Origin: Streptomyces albidoflavus | Lineage (GTDB): Bacteria; Actinomycetota; Actinomycetes; Streptomycetales; Streptomycetaceae | Direction: 5' to 3' | Assembly: GCF_000719955.1 (NCBI RefSeq) | Contig: NZ_JOII01000026.1 | Location: 43,655 to 107,654 of the forward strand | DNA: 64,000 nt | In this document: one piece after another, positions 38,052 through 49,357 of the stretch | How the letters are laid out: the number at the start of each line of letters is the position of its first letter | Numbering within the stretch: the first letter of the stretch is position 1 | Position numbers and translations under genes: made by a program | The notes under the pieces: generated by a model | Told to the model about the DNA's origin: nothing | The model's input: only the letters and a program-made list of their open reading frames with translations | The model's database searches: none

Positions 38052-39083
38052 CTACTTGGCCCGGTCGAAGTCCACGGCGCTGTAGGCGCGCAGCTTGGAC
38101 AGGCGGTGGGTGGAGTCGATCCGGCGGATCGTGCCCGACTTGGAGCGCATCACCAGCGAGGAGGTGGTGGCGGAGCCGGCGCTGTAGCGCACGCCCGGCA
38201 GCAGCTCGCCGTCGGTGATGCCGGTGGCGACGAAGAAGACGTTCTCGCCGCTGACCAGGTCGTCGGTGGCCAGGACCCGGTCCAGGTCGTGCCCAGCCTC
38301 CAGGGCGCGGGCGCGCTCCTCGTCGTCCTTGGGCCAGAGCTTGCCCTGGATGGTGCCGCCGAGGCACTTGATGGCGCAGGCCGAGATGATGCCCTCGGGG
38401 GTGCCGCCGATGCCGAGCAGCATGTCGACGCCGCTGCCCTCGCGCACCGCCATGATCGAGCCCGCCACGTCGCCGTCGGAGATGAGCTTGATCCGGGCGC
38501 CCGTCTGCCGGATCTCCCGCATGATGCCCTCGTGGCGCGGCCGGTCCAGGATGACCACGGTGACGTCCTCGGGCGTCGCGCCCTTGGCCTTGGCGACCCG
38601 GCGGATGTTGACCGAGACGGGCGCGTTGATGTCCACGTAGTCGGCGGCGGCCGGACCGGTGACCAGCTTGTCCATGTAGAAGACGGCCGACGGGTCGAAC
38701 ATCGTGCCGCGGTCGGCGGCGGCCAGCACCGCGACGGCGTTCGGCTGGCCCTTGGCGGTGAGCGAGGTGCCGTCGATCGGGTCGACCGCGATGTCGCACT
38801 CGGCGCCGGTCCCGTCGCCGATCCGCTCCCCGTTGAAGAGCATCGGGGCTTCGTCCTTCTCGCCCTCGCCGATGACGACGACGCCGTTCATCGAGACGGT
38901 GGAGACGAGGGTGCGCATGGCCTTCACGGCCGCGCCGTCGGCGCCGTTCTTCTCACCGCGGCCGACCCAGCGGCCGGCGGCCATGGCGGCGGCCTCGGTG
39001 ACCCGCACGAGTTCCAGCGCGAGGTTGCGGTCGGGGGCCTCCGGAGAGACCTCGAGGGGGGCGGGCAGATGGTGCTCGGTCAT
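38052..39083 (-). CDS. glpX: GlpX, class II fructose-1,6-bisphosphatase
   Basis: Hydrolyses fructose 1,6-bisphosphate in gluconeogenesis, metal-dependent and cytosolic; 343 residues. The Li-sensitive phosphatase core is visible: Asp/Glu metal ligands in [13 protein letters not shown] and the signature [25 protein letters not shown], followed by [29 protein letters not shown] and [23 protein letters not shown] 39083 with AAAGGTG eight bases upstream gives the usual MTEHHLP start; a GTG three codons earlier is less likely. In actinobacteria GlpX is normally the only fructose bisphosphatase. Confidence 0.96.
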   Translation of the reverse strand: MTEHHLPAPLEVSPEAPDRNLALELVRVTEAAAMAAGRWVGRGEKNGADGAAVKAMRTLVSTVSMNGVVVIGEGEKDEAPMLFNGERIGDGTGAECDIAVDPIDGTSLTAKGQPNAVAVLAAADRGTMFDPSAVFYMDKLVTGPAAADYVDINAPVSVNIRRVAKAKGATPEDVTVVILDRPRHEGIMREIRQTGARIKLISDGDVAGSIMAVREGSGVDMLLGIGGTPEGIISACAIKCLGGTIQGKLWPKDDEERARALEAGHDLDRVLATDDLVSGENVFFVATGITDGELLPGVRYSAGSATTSSLVMRSKSGTIRRIDSTHRLSKLRAYSAVDFDRAK

Positions 39084-39282
39084 CGGGCGCACCTTTCTGT
39101 ACGACGACGGCCGGATGAGGGTATGGAAGCGACTCTATCGGTAGGCCGACAATATGAGCAGACCGGGGCACGGATGAGCAGATCGTCCGGTTTTCCTACC
39201 GGGCAAGTCCGGAAACCGCTGCTCAGGGCGGGTTGGTCGGGGTGGGGGAGGGGTGGTCCGGGGCACCTGCGACGATGGTCCC

Positions 39283-39843
39283 GTGGCAGGTATGAAAGGC
39301 AAGCAGACGGTCAAGGACATGATCCTCTCGATGGCCGCCATCGGCATCGTGGTCGCGGGGATCTACGTCTTCATCCCGCACGACGACACCGAGAAGCCGC
39401 CGGAGGCGATCAGCTACGACGTGGAGCTGAGCACCGCCCGCCGCGCGGCCTCGTACCCGGTCGCGGCCCCGGTCGGGCTGCCGGACGACTGGCGCGCGAC
39501 CACCGTGCGCTACAAGGGCGCCGAGAACGAGCGCTGGCACCTCGGCTTCTACACGCCGGACGGCAAGTACGTCGGGGTGGAGCAGTCGGTCGACCAGCCG
39601 GAGCGCTTCATCAAGGAGGCCACGCAGAGCGCGGAGGCCACCAAGATCACTCAGACCATCAACGGCGAGCCCTGGAAGCGGTACGAGGGCGAGCGGTACG
39701 ACGCCCTGGTCCGCCAGGACGGCGACGCCACCACGGTCGTCACCGGCAGCGCCTCGATCGGCCAGCTCAGCAAGGTCGCGGCGGCCCTGGAGACGGCTGC
39801 GCCGGAGGGCGAGGAACAGGGCCAGGCGGACCAGGCTTCCTGA
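39283..39843 (+). CDS. DUF4245 membrane-anchored protein
   Basis: A 186-residue protein with one N-terminal membrane helix (about 12-32, MILSMAAIGIVVAGIYVFIP) and an extracellular DUF4245 domain (AISYDVELSTARRAASYPVAAPVGLPDDWRATTVRY, WHLGFYTPDGKYVGVEQS, then KRYEGERYDALV). Function unknown for the family, though it is conserved beside glpX in actinobacteria. GTG 39283 gives VAGMKGKQTVKDM; ATG 39292 is an alternative. It is divergent from glpX. Confidence 0.87.
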   Translation: MAGMKGKQTVKDMILSMAAIGIVVAGIYVFIPHDDTEKPPEAISYDVELSTARRAASYPVAAPVGLPDDWRATTVRYKGAENERWHLGFYTPDGKYVGVEQSVDQPERFIKEATQSAEATKITQTINGEPWKRYEGERYDALVRQDGDATTVVTGSASIGQLSKVAAALETAAPEGEEQGQADQAS

Positions 39844-39876
39844 GGCCGCCCGCGCCCGTACGCGCGCACGGCACGC

Positions 39877-39916
39877 GAAAGGCTCCGCTCCCCGAGGCTG
39901 GGGGGCGGAGCCTTCG
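39877..39916. terminator. Bidirectional hairpin
   Basis: Core arms 39879-39888 and 39905-39914 (10 bp) extended inward by a C-rich/G-rich pairing; between convergent DUF4245 and nitroreductase genes. Confidence 0.75.
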
Positions 39917-39939
39917 TCGTGCGCGAGCCGGCCGTCGGA

Positions 39940-40530
39940 TCAGACGGTCGTGACGACGTCCTCGTACTCCAGGCGCGGGGAGCGCGGGAACCAGGCGTCC
40001 TCGCCGGGCTTGCCGATGTTGACGATCATCAGCGGGGTGTGGTCGGCGTCGAGGAACTCCTTCTGGACGCCGGCGAAGTCGAAGCCGGTCATCGGGCCCG
40101 CGGCCAGGCCGGCGGCGCGGACGCCGACGATGAAGTAACCGGCCTGGAGGGCGGCGTTCACGGAGCCGGCGGCCTCGCGGACCGGGCGCTCGGAGAAGAA
40201 GGTCTCGGCGATGCCCGGGGCGTGCGGCATGAGCCGGGGCAGCTCCTCGTGGAACTCGTGGTCCGTGGAGAGGATGGCGACCAGCGGCGCGGTGGCGGTC
40301 TTGGGGCGGTTGCCCTCGGCCATGTGCGGCAGCAGGCGCTCGCGGGCCTCGGCCGAGCGGACCAGGGTCACGCGCAGCGGGCTCTGGTTGAACGCGGTCG
40401 GGCCGTACTTGACCAGGTCGTAGATGGCCTGGACCTGCTCGTCGGTCACCGGCTCGTCGGTGAAGGTGTTCGCGGTGCGGGCCTCGCGGAACAGCAGGTC
40501 CTGGGCGGCGGGGTCAAGAACGAGAGACAT
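39940..40530 (-). CDS. Nitroreductase-family malonic semialdehyde reductase (RutE-like)
   Basis: An FMN-dependent NAD(P)H oxidoreductase of 196 residues. It has AARTANTFTDEPVTDEQVQAIYDLVKYGPTAFNQSPLRVTLVRS with the FMN-phosphate-binding Ser/Asn region and NAALQAGYFIVGVRAAGLAAGPMTGFD, which marks the RutE/HadB branch that reduces malonic semialdehyde in pyrimidine catabolism. No other rut genes are nearby, so the true substrate may differ. ATG 40530 is preceded by GGTTCC and GGGGGG; the longer open frame upstream is noise. Confidence 0.88.
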   Translation of the reverse strand: MSLVLDPAAQDLLFREARTANTFTDEPVTDEQVQAIYDLVKYGPTAFNQSPLRVTLVRSAEARERLLPHMAEGNRPKTATAPLVAILSTDHEFHEELPRLMPHAPGIAETFFSERPVREAAGSVNAALQAGYFIVGVRAAGLAAGPMTGFDFAGVQKEFLDADHTPLMIVNIGKPGEDAWFPRSPRLEYEDVVTTV

Positions 40531-40715
40531 GCGGGGGGAACCTCTTCGTGTGGTGCGGTGGCGTGCGTGACCGACCGTACGACGAAGACGTTTAAGGTTC
40601 AACAAAAATGGGGGCGTGTGTGAGGCGACTCACCTGACGCCGTCCTTGCCCGCCCCTTCGTTTGCGCGTAATGGGGACGCCCTTTACCCGCTCTTGGTGA
40701 TCAAGGCCGGTGGCC

Positions 40716-40964
40716 TTACTCCCCGGCGCCCCCGGTGTCCCCCGTCTCCTGCTCCTCCTCGGCCAGAGCCGCGTCCAGGCGGGCGCGGGCGCCGTCCAGC
40801 CAGCGGCGGCACACCTTCGCCAGCTCCTCGCCGCGCTCCCAGAGCGCCAGCGACTCCTCCAGCGTGGTGCCGCCCGCCTCCAGCTTGCGGACCACCTCGA
40901 TCAGCTCGTCGCGCGCCTGCTCGTAGCCGAGCGCGGCCTCGCCGGGGGTGGGTGTCGTGGTCAT
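40716..40964 (-). CDS. xseB: XseB, exodeoxyribonuclease VII small subunit
   Basis: An 82-residue helical subunit of exonuclease VII. It has the canonical [55 protein letters not shown] core of two antiparallel helices, with the LExGxxxLEESLxLxExGxxL motif. The acidic tail ends TGDTGGAGE. It lies 115 bases downstream of xseA on the same strand. Several XseB chains coat the XseA helical arm. Confidence 0.95.
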   Translation of the reverse strand: MTTTPTPGEAALGYEQARDELIEVVRKLEAGGTTLEESLALWERGEELAKVCRRWLDGARARLDAALAEEEQETGDTGGAGE

Positions 40965-41079
40965 CGTCTGCGTCCTTCTCCTTCGCCCGCCGCTCGGCCG
41001 GCCCGTCGTCTCGTCCCGGCGGCCTCGCCGCCGCCTGCCCTCTCCTCGCGGGGGGGCGCCTCCGCCCGCCCCGCCCGCC

Positions 41080-42315
41080 TCAGCCTCCGGCGGCCTCCGC
41101 CCCGTCTTCATCGACCCGGCGCACCACCAGCTCGCCCTCGGCGACCCGGGCCCGCAGCTCCGCCCCGTACGCCACGTCCTCCGGCGCCCGCACCACGGCG
41201 CCCTCGGCCGTCTGCAGGACCGCGTACCCCCGCTGGAGCGTCGCCGCCGGGGAGAGCGCCACCACCCGGGCGCGGGTGTGGGACAGCTCGGAGTCGGCGC
41301 GGTCCAGGAGGTGGCCCAGGGTCCGCCGGGAGCGGTCCAGCAGGGCCGAGACCCGCTCCTCGCGCTCCTCGACCATGCGGTGCGGGTGCTGTATCGAGGG
41401 GCGGGCCAGGGCGTGGGCGAGGCCCCGCTCCTCGCGGTCGACCAGGCCGTGCGCGGCGCGGCGGGCCCGGTCGCGGAGCTGGCGGACCCGCTCGTGCTCC
41501 TCGCCGACGTCCGGGACGACCTTCTTGGCGGCGTCCGTGGGCGTGGAGGCGCGCAGGTCTGCCACCAGGTCCAGCAGCGGGGTGTCCGGCTCGTGGCCGA
41601 TCGCGGAGACCACCGGGGTGCGGGCGGCCGAGACGGTGCGGATCAGCTCCTCGTCGGAGAAGGGCAGCAGGTCCTCCACGCTGCCGCCGCCGCGCGCCAC
41701 CACGATGACGTCGACCTCCGGGTGCGCGTCCAGCTCGCGGACCGCCTCGGTCACCTGGGCGACCGCGTGCACGCCCTGCACCGCGACGTTGCGCACCTCG
41801 AAACGGACGGCCGGCCAGCGGTGCCGGGCGTTCTCCAGGACGTCCCGCTCGGCGGCCGAGGCGCGGCCGCAGACCAGGCCGATCAGCTGCGGCAGGAACG
41901 GCAGCGGCCGCTTGCGCTCCAGCGCGAACAGCCCCTCCGCCGCCAGCGCCTTGCGCCGCTGCTCCAGCCGGACCAGCAGCTCGCCCACGCCGACCGGGCG
42001 GATCTCGGCGGCCCGCAGCGACAGCTGCCCCCGGGGCGCGTACCACTCGGGCTTGGCGTGGACGACGACGCGGGCGCCCTCGGTGACGACGTCCGCCACG
42101 GCGTCGAAGACCTTGCGGTAGCAGGTCACGCCCACCGAGATGTCGTGCGCCGGGTCGCGGAGCGTCAGGAAGACCACGCCCGCCCCCGGCCGCCGCGAGA
42201 GCTGCGTGATCTGTCCCTCGACCCAGACCGCGCCCAGCCGGTCGATCCACCCCCCGATCAGCCGGGAGACGGCTCCGACGGGCAGCGGCGCGTCCGCAGA
42301 CGTATCTACACCCAT
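41080..42315 (-). CDS. xseA: XseA, exodeoxyribonuclease VII large subunit
   Basis: The catalytic subunit, which degrades single-stranded DNA to oligonucleotides in repair; 411 residues. Residues about 10-110 form the OB-fold ([40 protein letters not shown]), followed by the catalytic domain ([72 protein letters not shown]) and the coiled-coil arm rich in RxxxL. ATG 42315 gives [14 protein letters not shown]. xseA-xseB form a two-gene operon. Confidence 0.96.
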   Translation of the reverse strand: MGVDTSADAPLPVGAVSRLIGGWIDRLGAVWVEGQITQLSRRPGAGVVFLTLRDPAHDISVGVTCYRKVFDAVADVVTEGARVVVHAKPEWYAPRGQLSLRAAEIRPVGVGELLVRLEQRRKALAAEGLFALERKRPLPFLPQLIGLVCGRASAAERDVLENARHRWPAVRFEVRNVAVQGVHAVAQVTEAVRELDAHPEVDVIVVARGGGSVEDLLPFSDEELIRTVSAARTPVVSAIGHEPDTPLLDLVADLRASTPTDAAKKVVPDVGEEHERVRQLRDRARRAAHGLVDREERGLAHALARPSIQHPHRMVEEREERVSALLDRSRRTLGHLLDRADSELSHTRARVVALSPAATLQRGYAVLQTAEGAVVRAPEDVAYGAELRARVAEGELVVRRVDEDGAEAAGG

Positions 42316-42384
42316 GCGCCCGAGCGTAACGGCCGCCGCCGACACCCCGGCCGGGAACCGGTGACGGCCCCGCTCAGGGGCCGC

Positions 42385-43776
42385 CTACCCCTCGATCCCG
42401 CGTCCGCGCTGCACGAAGAGCACCACCAGCCCCACCGCCAGCCACACCAGGCCCACCACCTGCGCCGCACCCGACGCCTCCACGATCACCGCGATCGTCA
42501 CGGCCGCGCCCACCACCGGCAGCAGCAGGTGCCGCCACCAGCTCACCCGGCCGCCCTCGCCGCCCCGCTTGACCACGAACCAGCCGACGACCGAGGCGTG
42601 CAGCAGGGTGAAGGCGGTCAGCGCGCCGATGTCCACCACCGAGACCAGGTGGTCGAGCCCCTCCGCCTGGTCGGCCGCCCAGACCGCCGCCACCATCGTC
42701 ACCACCGCCGCGCTCAGCAGCGCCACCCGCGGCACCCCGGAGTCCGTCCGTGACAGCACCTTCGGCAGCCGCCGCTCCCTGGCCATCGCGAAGAGCAGCC
42801 GCCCCGCCGCCGCCTGCCCCGCCAGCGCCGCGAAGGCCGCGCCGATCGCCTTGCTCACCGCCACCAGGTCGTGCAGCCAGGTCCCCACCGAGGCGTCCAC
42901 CGCGTCGTAGAAGGCCGAGCCCTGCTTCTCCGGCTGGTCCGCCAGCTCCGCCGAGCTCGCCGGCTCCAGCAGCGCCACCAGGTACGTCTGCACCACGAAG
43001 AGCGTCCCCGCCAGCACCAGGCAGAACAGCACCGCCCGCGCCACCCGCCGCGAACCCCCGGTGACCTCCTCGGCGAACGAGGCGATCGCGTCGAACCCGA
43101 GGTACGACAGGACGGCCACCGAGACCGCCCCGAGCACCGCGCCCAGCGAGAAGGCGCCCTGCGTCCCGTCGCCGGTCAGCGGCGACAGCCAGTCCCGGGC
43201 CGCGCCGTCCTGGACCAGCACCACCACGGCCGCCACCACGAAGACCAGCAGCACCGCGATCTCCATCGCCAGCACCGCGAAGCCGACCCGGGCCGCCGCC
43301 CGTACGCCCCACAGGTTCAGCAGCGTCGTCACGACCACCGCCAGCGCCGTCCAGACCCACGAGGGGACCGAGGGCACCAGCGCGTTCATCGCGATGCCGG
43401 AGAAGAGGTACGCCACCGCCGGGATCAGCAGGTAGTCGAGCATCGCCATCCACCCGGCGATGAACCCCGTCCCCTTGCCGAGCCCGGCCCGCGCGTAGGC
43501 GAAGACCGACCCGGCCCGCGGCACGACCTGCACCATCTGGGCGTAGCTGTACGCGGTGAACGCCATGGCGACCGTGGCGCAGAGGTAGACGAGCGCCACC
43601 GCGCCGTGCGAGCGGGCGTCCAGCGCCCCGTACACGCCGACCGGGGCCATCGGCGCGATGAAGAGCAGGCCGTACACCACCAGGTCGCGGAAGCCCAGCG
43701 TCCGCCGCAGCCCGTCCCGTTCTGTCCCGGCCGACGCGCCCGCCGTACCCGGTCCGCTTCCGTCCGCACTCGTCAT
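42385..43776 (-). CDS. APC-superfamily amino acid permease
   Basis: An inner-membrane transporter of 463 residues with about 12 helices. The family start [25 protein letters not shown], the [29 protein letters not shown] region in helices 2-3 and [27 protein letters not shown] (helix 6) are typical of the APC fold, closest to the YjeH/PuuP-like group. The substrate cannot be assigned. ATG 43776; divergent from ispH, 132 bases apart. Confidence 0.9.
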   Translation of the reverse strand: MTSADGSGPGTAGASAGTERDGLRRTLGFRDLVVYGLLFIAPMAPVGVYGALDARSHGAVALVYLCATVAMAFTAYSYAQMVQVVPRAGSVFAYARAGLGKGTGFIAGWMAMLDYLLIPAVAYLFSGIAMNALVPSVPSWVWTALAVVVTTLLNLWGVRAAARVGFAVLAMEIAVLLVFVVAAVVVLVQDGAARDWLSPLTGDGTQGAFSLGAVLGAVSVAVLSYLGFDAIASFAEEVTGGSRRVARAVLFCLVLAGTLFVVQTYLVALLEPASSAELADQPEKQGSAFYDAVDASVGTWLHDLVAVSKAIGAAFAALAGQAAAGRLLFAMARERRLPKVLSRTDSGVPRVALLSAAVVTMVAAVWAADQAEGLDHLVSVVDIGALTAFTLLHASVVGWFVVKRGGEGGRVSWWRHLLLPVVGAAVTIAVIVEASGAAQVVGLVWLAVGLVVLFVQRGRGIEG

Positions 43777-43908
43777 CGGGCCGCACGCCTTTCGCCTCGC
43801 TCTCCCGCGCGCCTCGGGCACGCGGGCCGGAACCCCCTCCTCCACCCGCACCAGTCTCACCAGACGGGGCGTCCGCCGGGCCGTCCGACACGGCCTTACG
43901 ATGGGTCC

Positions 43909-44907
43909 ATGACTGCTACGCCCAGCCCGTCGCCCACCGCCAAGCGTGTCCTGCTCGCCGCTCCCCGGGGGTACTGCGCGGGCGTGGACCGTGCCGTGAT
44001 CGCCGTCGAGAAGGCCCTGGAGCAGTACGGCTCCCCGATCTACGTCCGGCACGAGATCGTGCACAACAAGTACGTCGTCCAGACCCTGGAGCGGAAGGGC
44101 GCGATCTTCGTCGAGGAGACCGCCGAGGTCCCCGAGGGCTCGATCGTCATGTTCTCCGCGCACGGCGTCGCACCGACCGTCCACGCCGAGGCCGCCGAGC
44201 GGGGGCTCGCCACCATCGACGCGACCTGCCCGCTGGTCACCAAGGTCCACAAGGAAGCCGTCCGCTTCGCCCAGGACGACTACGACATCCTCCTCATCGG
44301 CCACGAGGGCCACGAGGAGGTCATCGGCACCTCCGGCGAGGCCCCCGACCACATCACCCTGGTGGACGGCCCCGAGGACGTCGAGAACGTCGAGGTCCGC
44401 GACGACTCCAAGGTCGTCTGGCTCTCCCAGACCACCCTCTCCGTCGACGAGACGATGGAGACCGTCGACCGGCTCAAGGAGAAGTTCCCCCAGCTCATCT
44501 CCCCGCCGAGCGACGACATCTGCTACGCCACGCAGAACCGCCAGATCGCCGTCAAGCAGATGGGCGGCCAGGCCGACCTCGTCATCGTCGTCGGCTCCAA
44601 GAACTCCTCCAACTCCGTGCGCCTGGTCGAGGTCGCCCTCGGCGCCGGCGCCCGCGACGCCCACCTGGTCGACTTCGCCGAGGAGATCGACGAGGCGTGG
44701 CTGGAGGGGGTCAGCACGGTCGGCGTCACCTCCGGCGCCTCGGTCCCCGACGTCCTGGTCGAGGGCGTACTCGAATGGCTCAGCACCCGGGGCTTCGAGG
44801 ACGTCGAGCTGGTCAAGGCGGCCGAGGAGTCCATCACCTTCTCGCTGCCCAAGGAACTCCGCCGGGACCTGCGCGCCGAGGCCGCGGCGCTCGGCTCCGC
44901 CGAGTAA
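43909..44907 (+). CDS. ispH: IspH (LytB), HMBPP reductase
   Basis: Last step of the MEP isoprenoid pathway: reduces (E)-4-hydroxy-3-methylbut-2-enyl diphosphate to IPP and DMAPP through a [4Fe-4S] cluster. The 332-residue product has all three cluster cysteines: [33 protein letters not shown] and [11 protein letters not shown], together with the substrate-binding [12 protein letters not shown] and TSGASVP. ATG 43909. It is followed by a hairpin and then ppgK, so probably monocistronic. Confidence 0.97.
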   Translation: MTATPSPSPTAKRVLLAAPRGYCAGVDRAVIAVEKALEQYGSPIYVRHEIVHNKYVVQTLERKGAIFVEETAEVPEGSIVMFSAHGVAPTVHAEAAERGLATIDATCPLVTKVHKEAVRFAQDDYDILLIGHEGHEEVIGTSGEAPDHITLVDGPEDVENVEVRDDSKVVWLSQTTLSVDETMETVDRLKEKFPQLISPPSDDICYATQNRQIAVKQMGGQADLVIVVGSKNSSNSVRLVEVALGAGARDAHLVDFAEEIDEAWLEGVSTVGVTSGASVPDVLVEGVLEWLSTRGFEDVELVKAAEESITFSLPKELRRDLRAEAAALGSAE

Positions 44908-44931
44908 GCCCCGCACCACCCCGCACGCCCG

Positions 44932-44955
44932 CACCGGGTGGACCGACACCCGGTG
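44932..44955 (+). terminator. Short hairpin after ispH
   Basis: Nine-base perfect arms at 44932-44940 and 44947-44955, 24 bases after the stop. Confidence 0.55.
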
Positions 44956-44986
44956 ACGGAGCGTGTTTCGCCGTACCGTGGACGGT

Positions 44987-45796
44987 ATGCAGATCTTCGG
45001 CGTGGACATCGGCGGTTCCGGCATCAAGGGCGCCCCAGTGGACCTGGAACGCGGGGACCTGGCCCAGGAACGGCACAAAGTGCTCACCCCTCAGCCGGCC
45101 ACCCCGGACGGCGTCGCCGACGGCGTCCGCGAGGTCGTCCGGCACTTCGGCTGGACGGGGCCGGTCGGCGTCACCTTCCCCGGCGTCGTCACCGGCGGCA
45201 CGACCATCCGCACCGCCGCCAACGTCGACAAGGAGTGGATCGGCGTCGACGCCGCCGCCCTCCTCTCCGAACGCCTCGACGGCCTCCCGGTCACCGTCCT
45301 CAACGACGCCGACGCCGCGGGCGTGGCCGAAATGCACGGGGGCGCCGGACGGGGCCGTACCGGAACCGTCATCATGCTCACCTTCGGCACCGGCATCGGC
45401 AGCGCCCTCTTCACCGACGGCCACCTCGTCCCCAACACCGAGCTGGGCCACCTGGAGCTGCACGGCCACGACGCCGAGAAGCGCGCCTCCACCAAGGCCA
45501 AGGAGGACCACGACCTCAGCTGGGAGCACTGGGCCCGCCGCGTCCAGAAGTACCTGGCCCACGTCGAGATGCTCTTCTCGCCGGAGCTCTTCATCATCGG
45601 CGGCGGCATCAGCCGCAAGGCCCACAAGTTCCTGCCGCTCATCGAGGGCGTCCGCGCCGAGATGATCCCCGCCGAGCTGCGCAACAACGCCGGCATCGTC
45701 GGCGCCGCCATGGCCGCCTCAGCGGCGGGCGCGGCCCCGGTCCTGGTCGTCGAGGAGGCCACGGAGGGCTGGGCGGAACCGGAGGGACTGGCCTGA
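44987..45796 (+). CDS. ppgK: PpgK, polyphosphate glucokinase
   Basis: A ROK-family kinase that phosphorylates glucose with polyphosphate or ATP, 269 residues. It has the phosphate-binding [39 protein letters not shown], the catalytic Asp in [34 protein letters not shown] and the metal/substrate motif [26 protein letters not shown] is characteristic of actinobacterial PpgK. ATG 44987 starts the conserved [10 protein letters not shown]; a GTG three codons upstream is possible. No Shine-Dalgarno is obvious. Confidence 0.95.
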   Translation: MQIFGVDIGGSGIKGAPVDLERGDLAQERHKVLTPQPATPDGVADGVREVVRHFGWTGPVGVTFPGVVTGGTTIRTAANVDKEWIGVDAAALLSERLDGLPVTVLNDADAAGVAEMHGGAGRGRTGTVIMLTFGTGIGSALFTDGHLVPNTELGHLELHGHDAEKRASTKAKEDHDLSWEHWARRVQKYLAHVEMLFSPELFIIGGGISRKAHKFLPLIEGVRAEMIPAELRNNAGIVGAAMAASAAGAAPVLVVEEATEGWAEPEGLA

Positions 45797-45815
45797 CCGC
45801 GCCCGGCCCGCCGGT

Positions 45816-46496
45816 CTACGGCGCCACGCGGCTGCGCGGCGCCCGCCGGCCGGAGGGCCCGGCCTCGTGGTCCGTACGGGGCGCGGCCTGCTCCGCGGCG
45901 GGCCGCCGCGGAGCGGAACGGGCCTTGCGCCGCGCCGCCGACATGAGCCGCACCTTCCGCACGGTCACGATCACCCCGGCGACCAGCGTCCCGCCGTAGA
46001 GCCATCCCGCGTTCAGCGCCAGCGTCGTCACCAGCCCCATCACCTGCCCGGTGAACCCCGCGCCGCCGCCCTCGGCCACCGGCAGCACCCCGATCGCGTA
46101 CGCCAGCGGGACCACCACCGGCCCCATCGCGAGGTCGGCCGGCCGCACCCACAGCCCGGTCAGCGCGCAGACCGGCAGGAACAGCACCCCGAAGGCCACC
46201 GTCTGGGCCCCGGCGGGCAGCAGCCACGCCACCGCTCCGGCCACCACCATGGCCGCCGTCGACAGCAGCCCCGCCCCGAGCCCCGTCAGCCGGGGCCGGG
46301 GCATCCGCCGCACCACGCCCCGGGGGCGCGCGGCGGGCCGGCCGGGCCGGCCGGGACGTAGCCGTACGGCCCGCGCCGCGTCCTGCCCCCGGCGGGGGCC
46401 CGGAGCCGCGGGCGGGCGGGCGTCGGCCGGGGAGCCCTGCGCGGGCAGGGGCGCGGGGCGGCGGGCTTGCTGGGCGGACGTGCTGGGTTGCTCCAC
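45816..46496 (-). CDS. DUF6542 membrane protein
   Basis: A 226-residue membrane protein. A Pro/Arg-rich cytosolic N-terminus (to about 75) precedes at least three to four helices: LTGLGAGLLSTAAMVVAGAVAWLL, TVAFGVLFLPVCALTGLWV, AMGPVVVPLAYAIGVLPVAE and GQVMGLVTTLALNAGWLYGGTLVAGVIVTV, then a basic tail. Function unknown; the gene is conserved between ppgK and ychF in Streptomyces. GTG 46496 lies directly downstream of a TACCTT hexamer, which suggests a leaderless mRNA. Confidence 0.82.
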   Translation of the reverse strand: MEQPSTSAQQARRPAPLPAQGSPADARPPAAPGPRRGQDAARAVRLRPGRPGRPAARPRGVVRRMPRPRLTGLGAGLLSTAAMVVAGAVAWLLPAGAQTVAFGVLFLPVCALTGLWVRPADLAMGPVVVPLAYAIGVLPVAEGGGAGFTGQVMGLVTTLALNAGWLYGGTLVAGVIVTVRKVRLMSAARRKARSAPRRPAAEQAAPRTDHEAGPSGRRAPRSRVAP

Positions 46497-46739
46497 CGGG
46501 ACAAGGTAGGTGGCCCCCCGCCCCGGCCCCCACCAGGAACACGCGTTTCGGCCGAGCTTGCCCGCACCTGGCGGGCACAGGTCACCCCCTGCGGCGTACA
46601 CCTTCGCCCGTCCGGCCGCCACCCCGGTGGCGGACCGGTCACGGGCGGCCCGCCGTAGACTGGGTCACCGGTCCGGCGCCGGACGCCGTACGCCACCCCG
46701 CACCACGCCACTCCACACACACCCTGGGAAGTCGCCACC

Positions 46740-47828
<1,089 letters not shown>

Positions 47829-48589
47829 CGGGTGACACAGCACCACGTTGGTGATTCTGTGAACATGCAAGCCAGGAGAGGTCCGGCCTTTCGGGGGCGG
47901 GCCCCTTCGTTTTCACCGTGCTGGATCGGTGGAGGGCGCGGCATACTCCTGTCCCTTCCTGGAAAGGGCCGGCCTCAGCGCAAGCGGGCGATCGGCGCTT
48001 GCCTCGGAACGGCCGTCTGCCTCGCCAGGTCGTGGGCGCGGTGATCGGCCGCGAAGCCGTGCGCTTCCCCCGTGTGGCCCGTTCCCCCGCTGGATCAAGC
48101 GAGGGGCCTCCGGGGCCAGGTGAGGCGGGCGTGCTCGTGGCCGCTCATGGTCACGGCGCGACGCTACCGCCGCCTCGGCGACCGCCGGCGTGGACACGAT
48201 CGAGCACCGCACCAGGAGGCTACCGGGCCGGCCTCCGGGTGCCCGGAGTTCCGCTCCCGTCACCGGTCCCCGTCCCGAGGGGCCGCCAACCGGGCTCGTC
48301 CGCCGCGCGTGGCGTCAGGCGGGCAGGGGGTGGGCGGGGCCTTCCGGCGGTCGAGCCGGGGGTGGGCGCCGTCGGAGGTCACCGTGAGCCCGTACCGGTC
48401 CGGCGCCGGACGCCCGGCACCTGGCCGCCGTCAGCCCGGTCCGGAACGGTTCAGAGAACGGCCCCGCCCGGCCACGGCGCTCCCCGTCGGCGGACCGCCC
48501 CTGACCTCACTGTCTCCGTGGCGGACCCGGCCCACCGGTCCACCGCTCTCACGGCCGGTCAGGTTCGCCGCTTCCGCCGACCGGTTCCG
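47829..48589. other. Large intergenic region without a recognisable gene
   Basis: 761 bases. Open frames on both strands are short and have the Pro/Arg/Gly composition of noise. The 47830-47970 part is less GC-rich. A weak 6-bp stem (48556-48561 with 48580-48585) could end the minus-strand operon. The region looks like decayed sequence at the left edge of an accessory block. Confidence 0.45.
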
Positions 48590-49180
48590 TCAGGAGGCCG
48601 GGAAGCCGTGCAGCGTGAGTACGACGAGTGCTGCCGCCAGCACCGCGCCGCCCCCGACCGCCAGCAGCGGCAGCCGGTCCTGGAGGCGGTCGTCCCAATC
48701 CTCGCCCGCCCGGGAGGCGTACCGCAGCGCGGGCGTGACGGCGCGGCCCAGCGCGAAGCCGAGGCCGGTCAGCAGCGCGGTGCCCACGTCGTTCGCCAGC
48801 AGGACGGCGAGCGCGGCGACGTAGGGCAGGCTCGCCGACACGTAGGTGCGCACCCCCGTGCCCAGCTCGAAGCCGAACTGGAGCGCGCCGCGCACCAGGT
48901 CGCGCTGGAGCACGTCCTGCGGCACCTGCCGGGCGTTCTGCGGCAGCCGCAGCGTGACCAGACCCGCGTCTCGCGCCACCCCCAGCAGGGCGGCCGTGAT
49001 CGCGACAGCTGGTCGCCAGCCCTCGGGCACCGGGGTGAGGAGCCCCGAGAGAAGCCACAGCGCGGTGGCCGACAGGAGGCCGCCGAGCAGCAGTCCCGCC
49101 GTGAAGACCCCGAGTACGGTGGTCTGTTGATGGATGGCCCGCCAACCTGGCGAGGCAAGCGCGTGCGCGCTGTTACGCGT
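48590..49180 (-). CDS. Membrane protein continuing in frame after a UGA; no canonical start before its first helix
   Basis: From the TGA at 49183-49181 the frame stays open for 196 codons to TGA at 48590. The product has a strong helix (TTVLGVFTAGLLLGGLLSATALWLL), a loop, a helix near WRPAVAITAALLGVA, the polar segment LPQNARQVPQDVLQRDLVRGALQFGFELGTGVRTYV, two more helices and a C-terminal helix ending LTLHGFPAS. The first ATG/GTG/TTG in this frame is a GTG at 49030, which lies after helix 1, so translation must begin upstream, by a non-standard start or by reading through the UGA that ends the 58-codon gene in the same frame. Family not recognised. Confidence 0.6.
   Translation of the reverse strand, partial: TRNSAHALASPGWRAIHQQTTVLGVFTAGLLLGGLLSATALWLLSGLLTPVPEGWRPAVAITAALLGVARDAGLVTLRLPQNARQVPQDVLQRDLVRGALQFGFELGTGVRTYVSASLPYVAALAVLLANDVGTALLTGLGFALGRAVTPALRYASRAGEDWDDRLQDRLPLLAVGGGAVLAAALVVLTLHGFPAS
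49138..49154 (-). promoter_or_regulatory. SECIS-like hairpin 27 nt after the in-frame UGA
   Basis: On the minus strand a 7-bp stem (one G-U) with triloop GGU spans these bases. Its loop begins 34 nt after the UGA at 49183-49181, inside the 16-37 nt distance described for bacterial SECIS elements, and the loop starts with GG. In such GC-rich DNA small hairpins are frequent, so this is suggestive only. Confidence 0.3.
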
Positions 49181-49357
49181 TCAAACGGAGCCGGAGAGCG
49201 AGTAACCGGCGAGCCCGCCGATGATTGCCCAGGTGAGTACGGGCGCGTACCAGGCGGCCGCGACCGTGCCGCAGACCAGCGCGAGCACCGGCACCGCCGG
49301 GTCCGTCAGCCGGCCGCGCCACGGGGAGCGGGCAGCTCCCGGCGGGAGACCGCTCAC
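49181..49357 (-). CDS. 58-residue membrane peptide in Mau-like operon
   Basis: A GTG start overlaps the stop of the upstream secreted-protein gene (GTGA at 49357-49354). The product has a short basic N-terminus (ARSPWRGRLTD) and a long hydrophobic stretch, PAVPVLALVCGTVAAAWYA followed by PVLTWAIIGGLAGYSL, enough for one long or two short membrane helices, and one cysteine. It ends GSV-UGA, and the same frame then continues for 196 codons as a larger membrane protein. Either it is a separate small protein or the N-terminus of that protein. Confidence 0.6.
   Translation of the reverse strand: MSGLPPGAARSPWRGRLTDPAVPVLALVCGTVAAAWYAPVLTWAIIGGLAGYSLSGSV

Noticed and set aside
47913..48263. 116-codon minus-strand frame between ychF and the Mau-like operon
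   Set aside because: Arg/Pro/Ser-rich, no ribosome binding site, and no domain; treated as noise.
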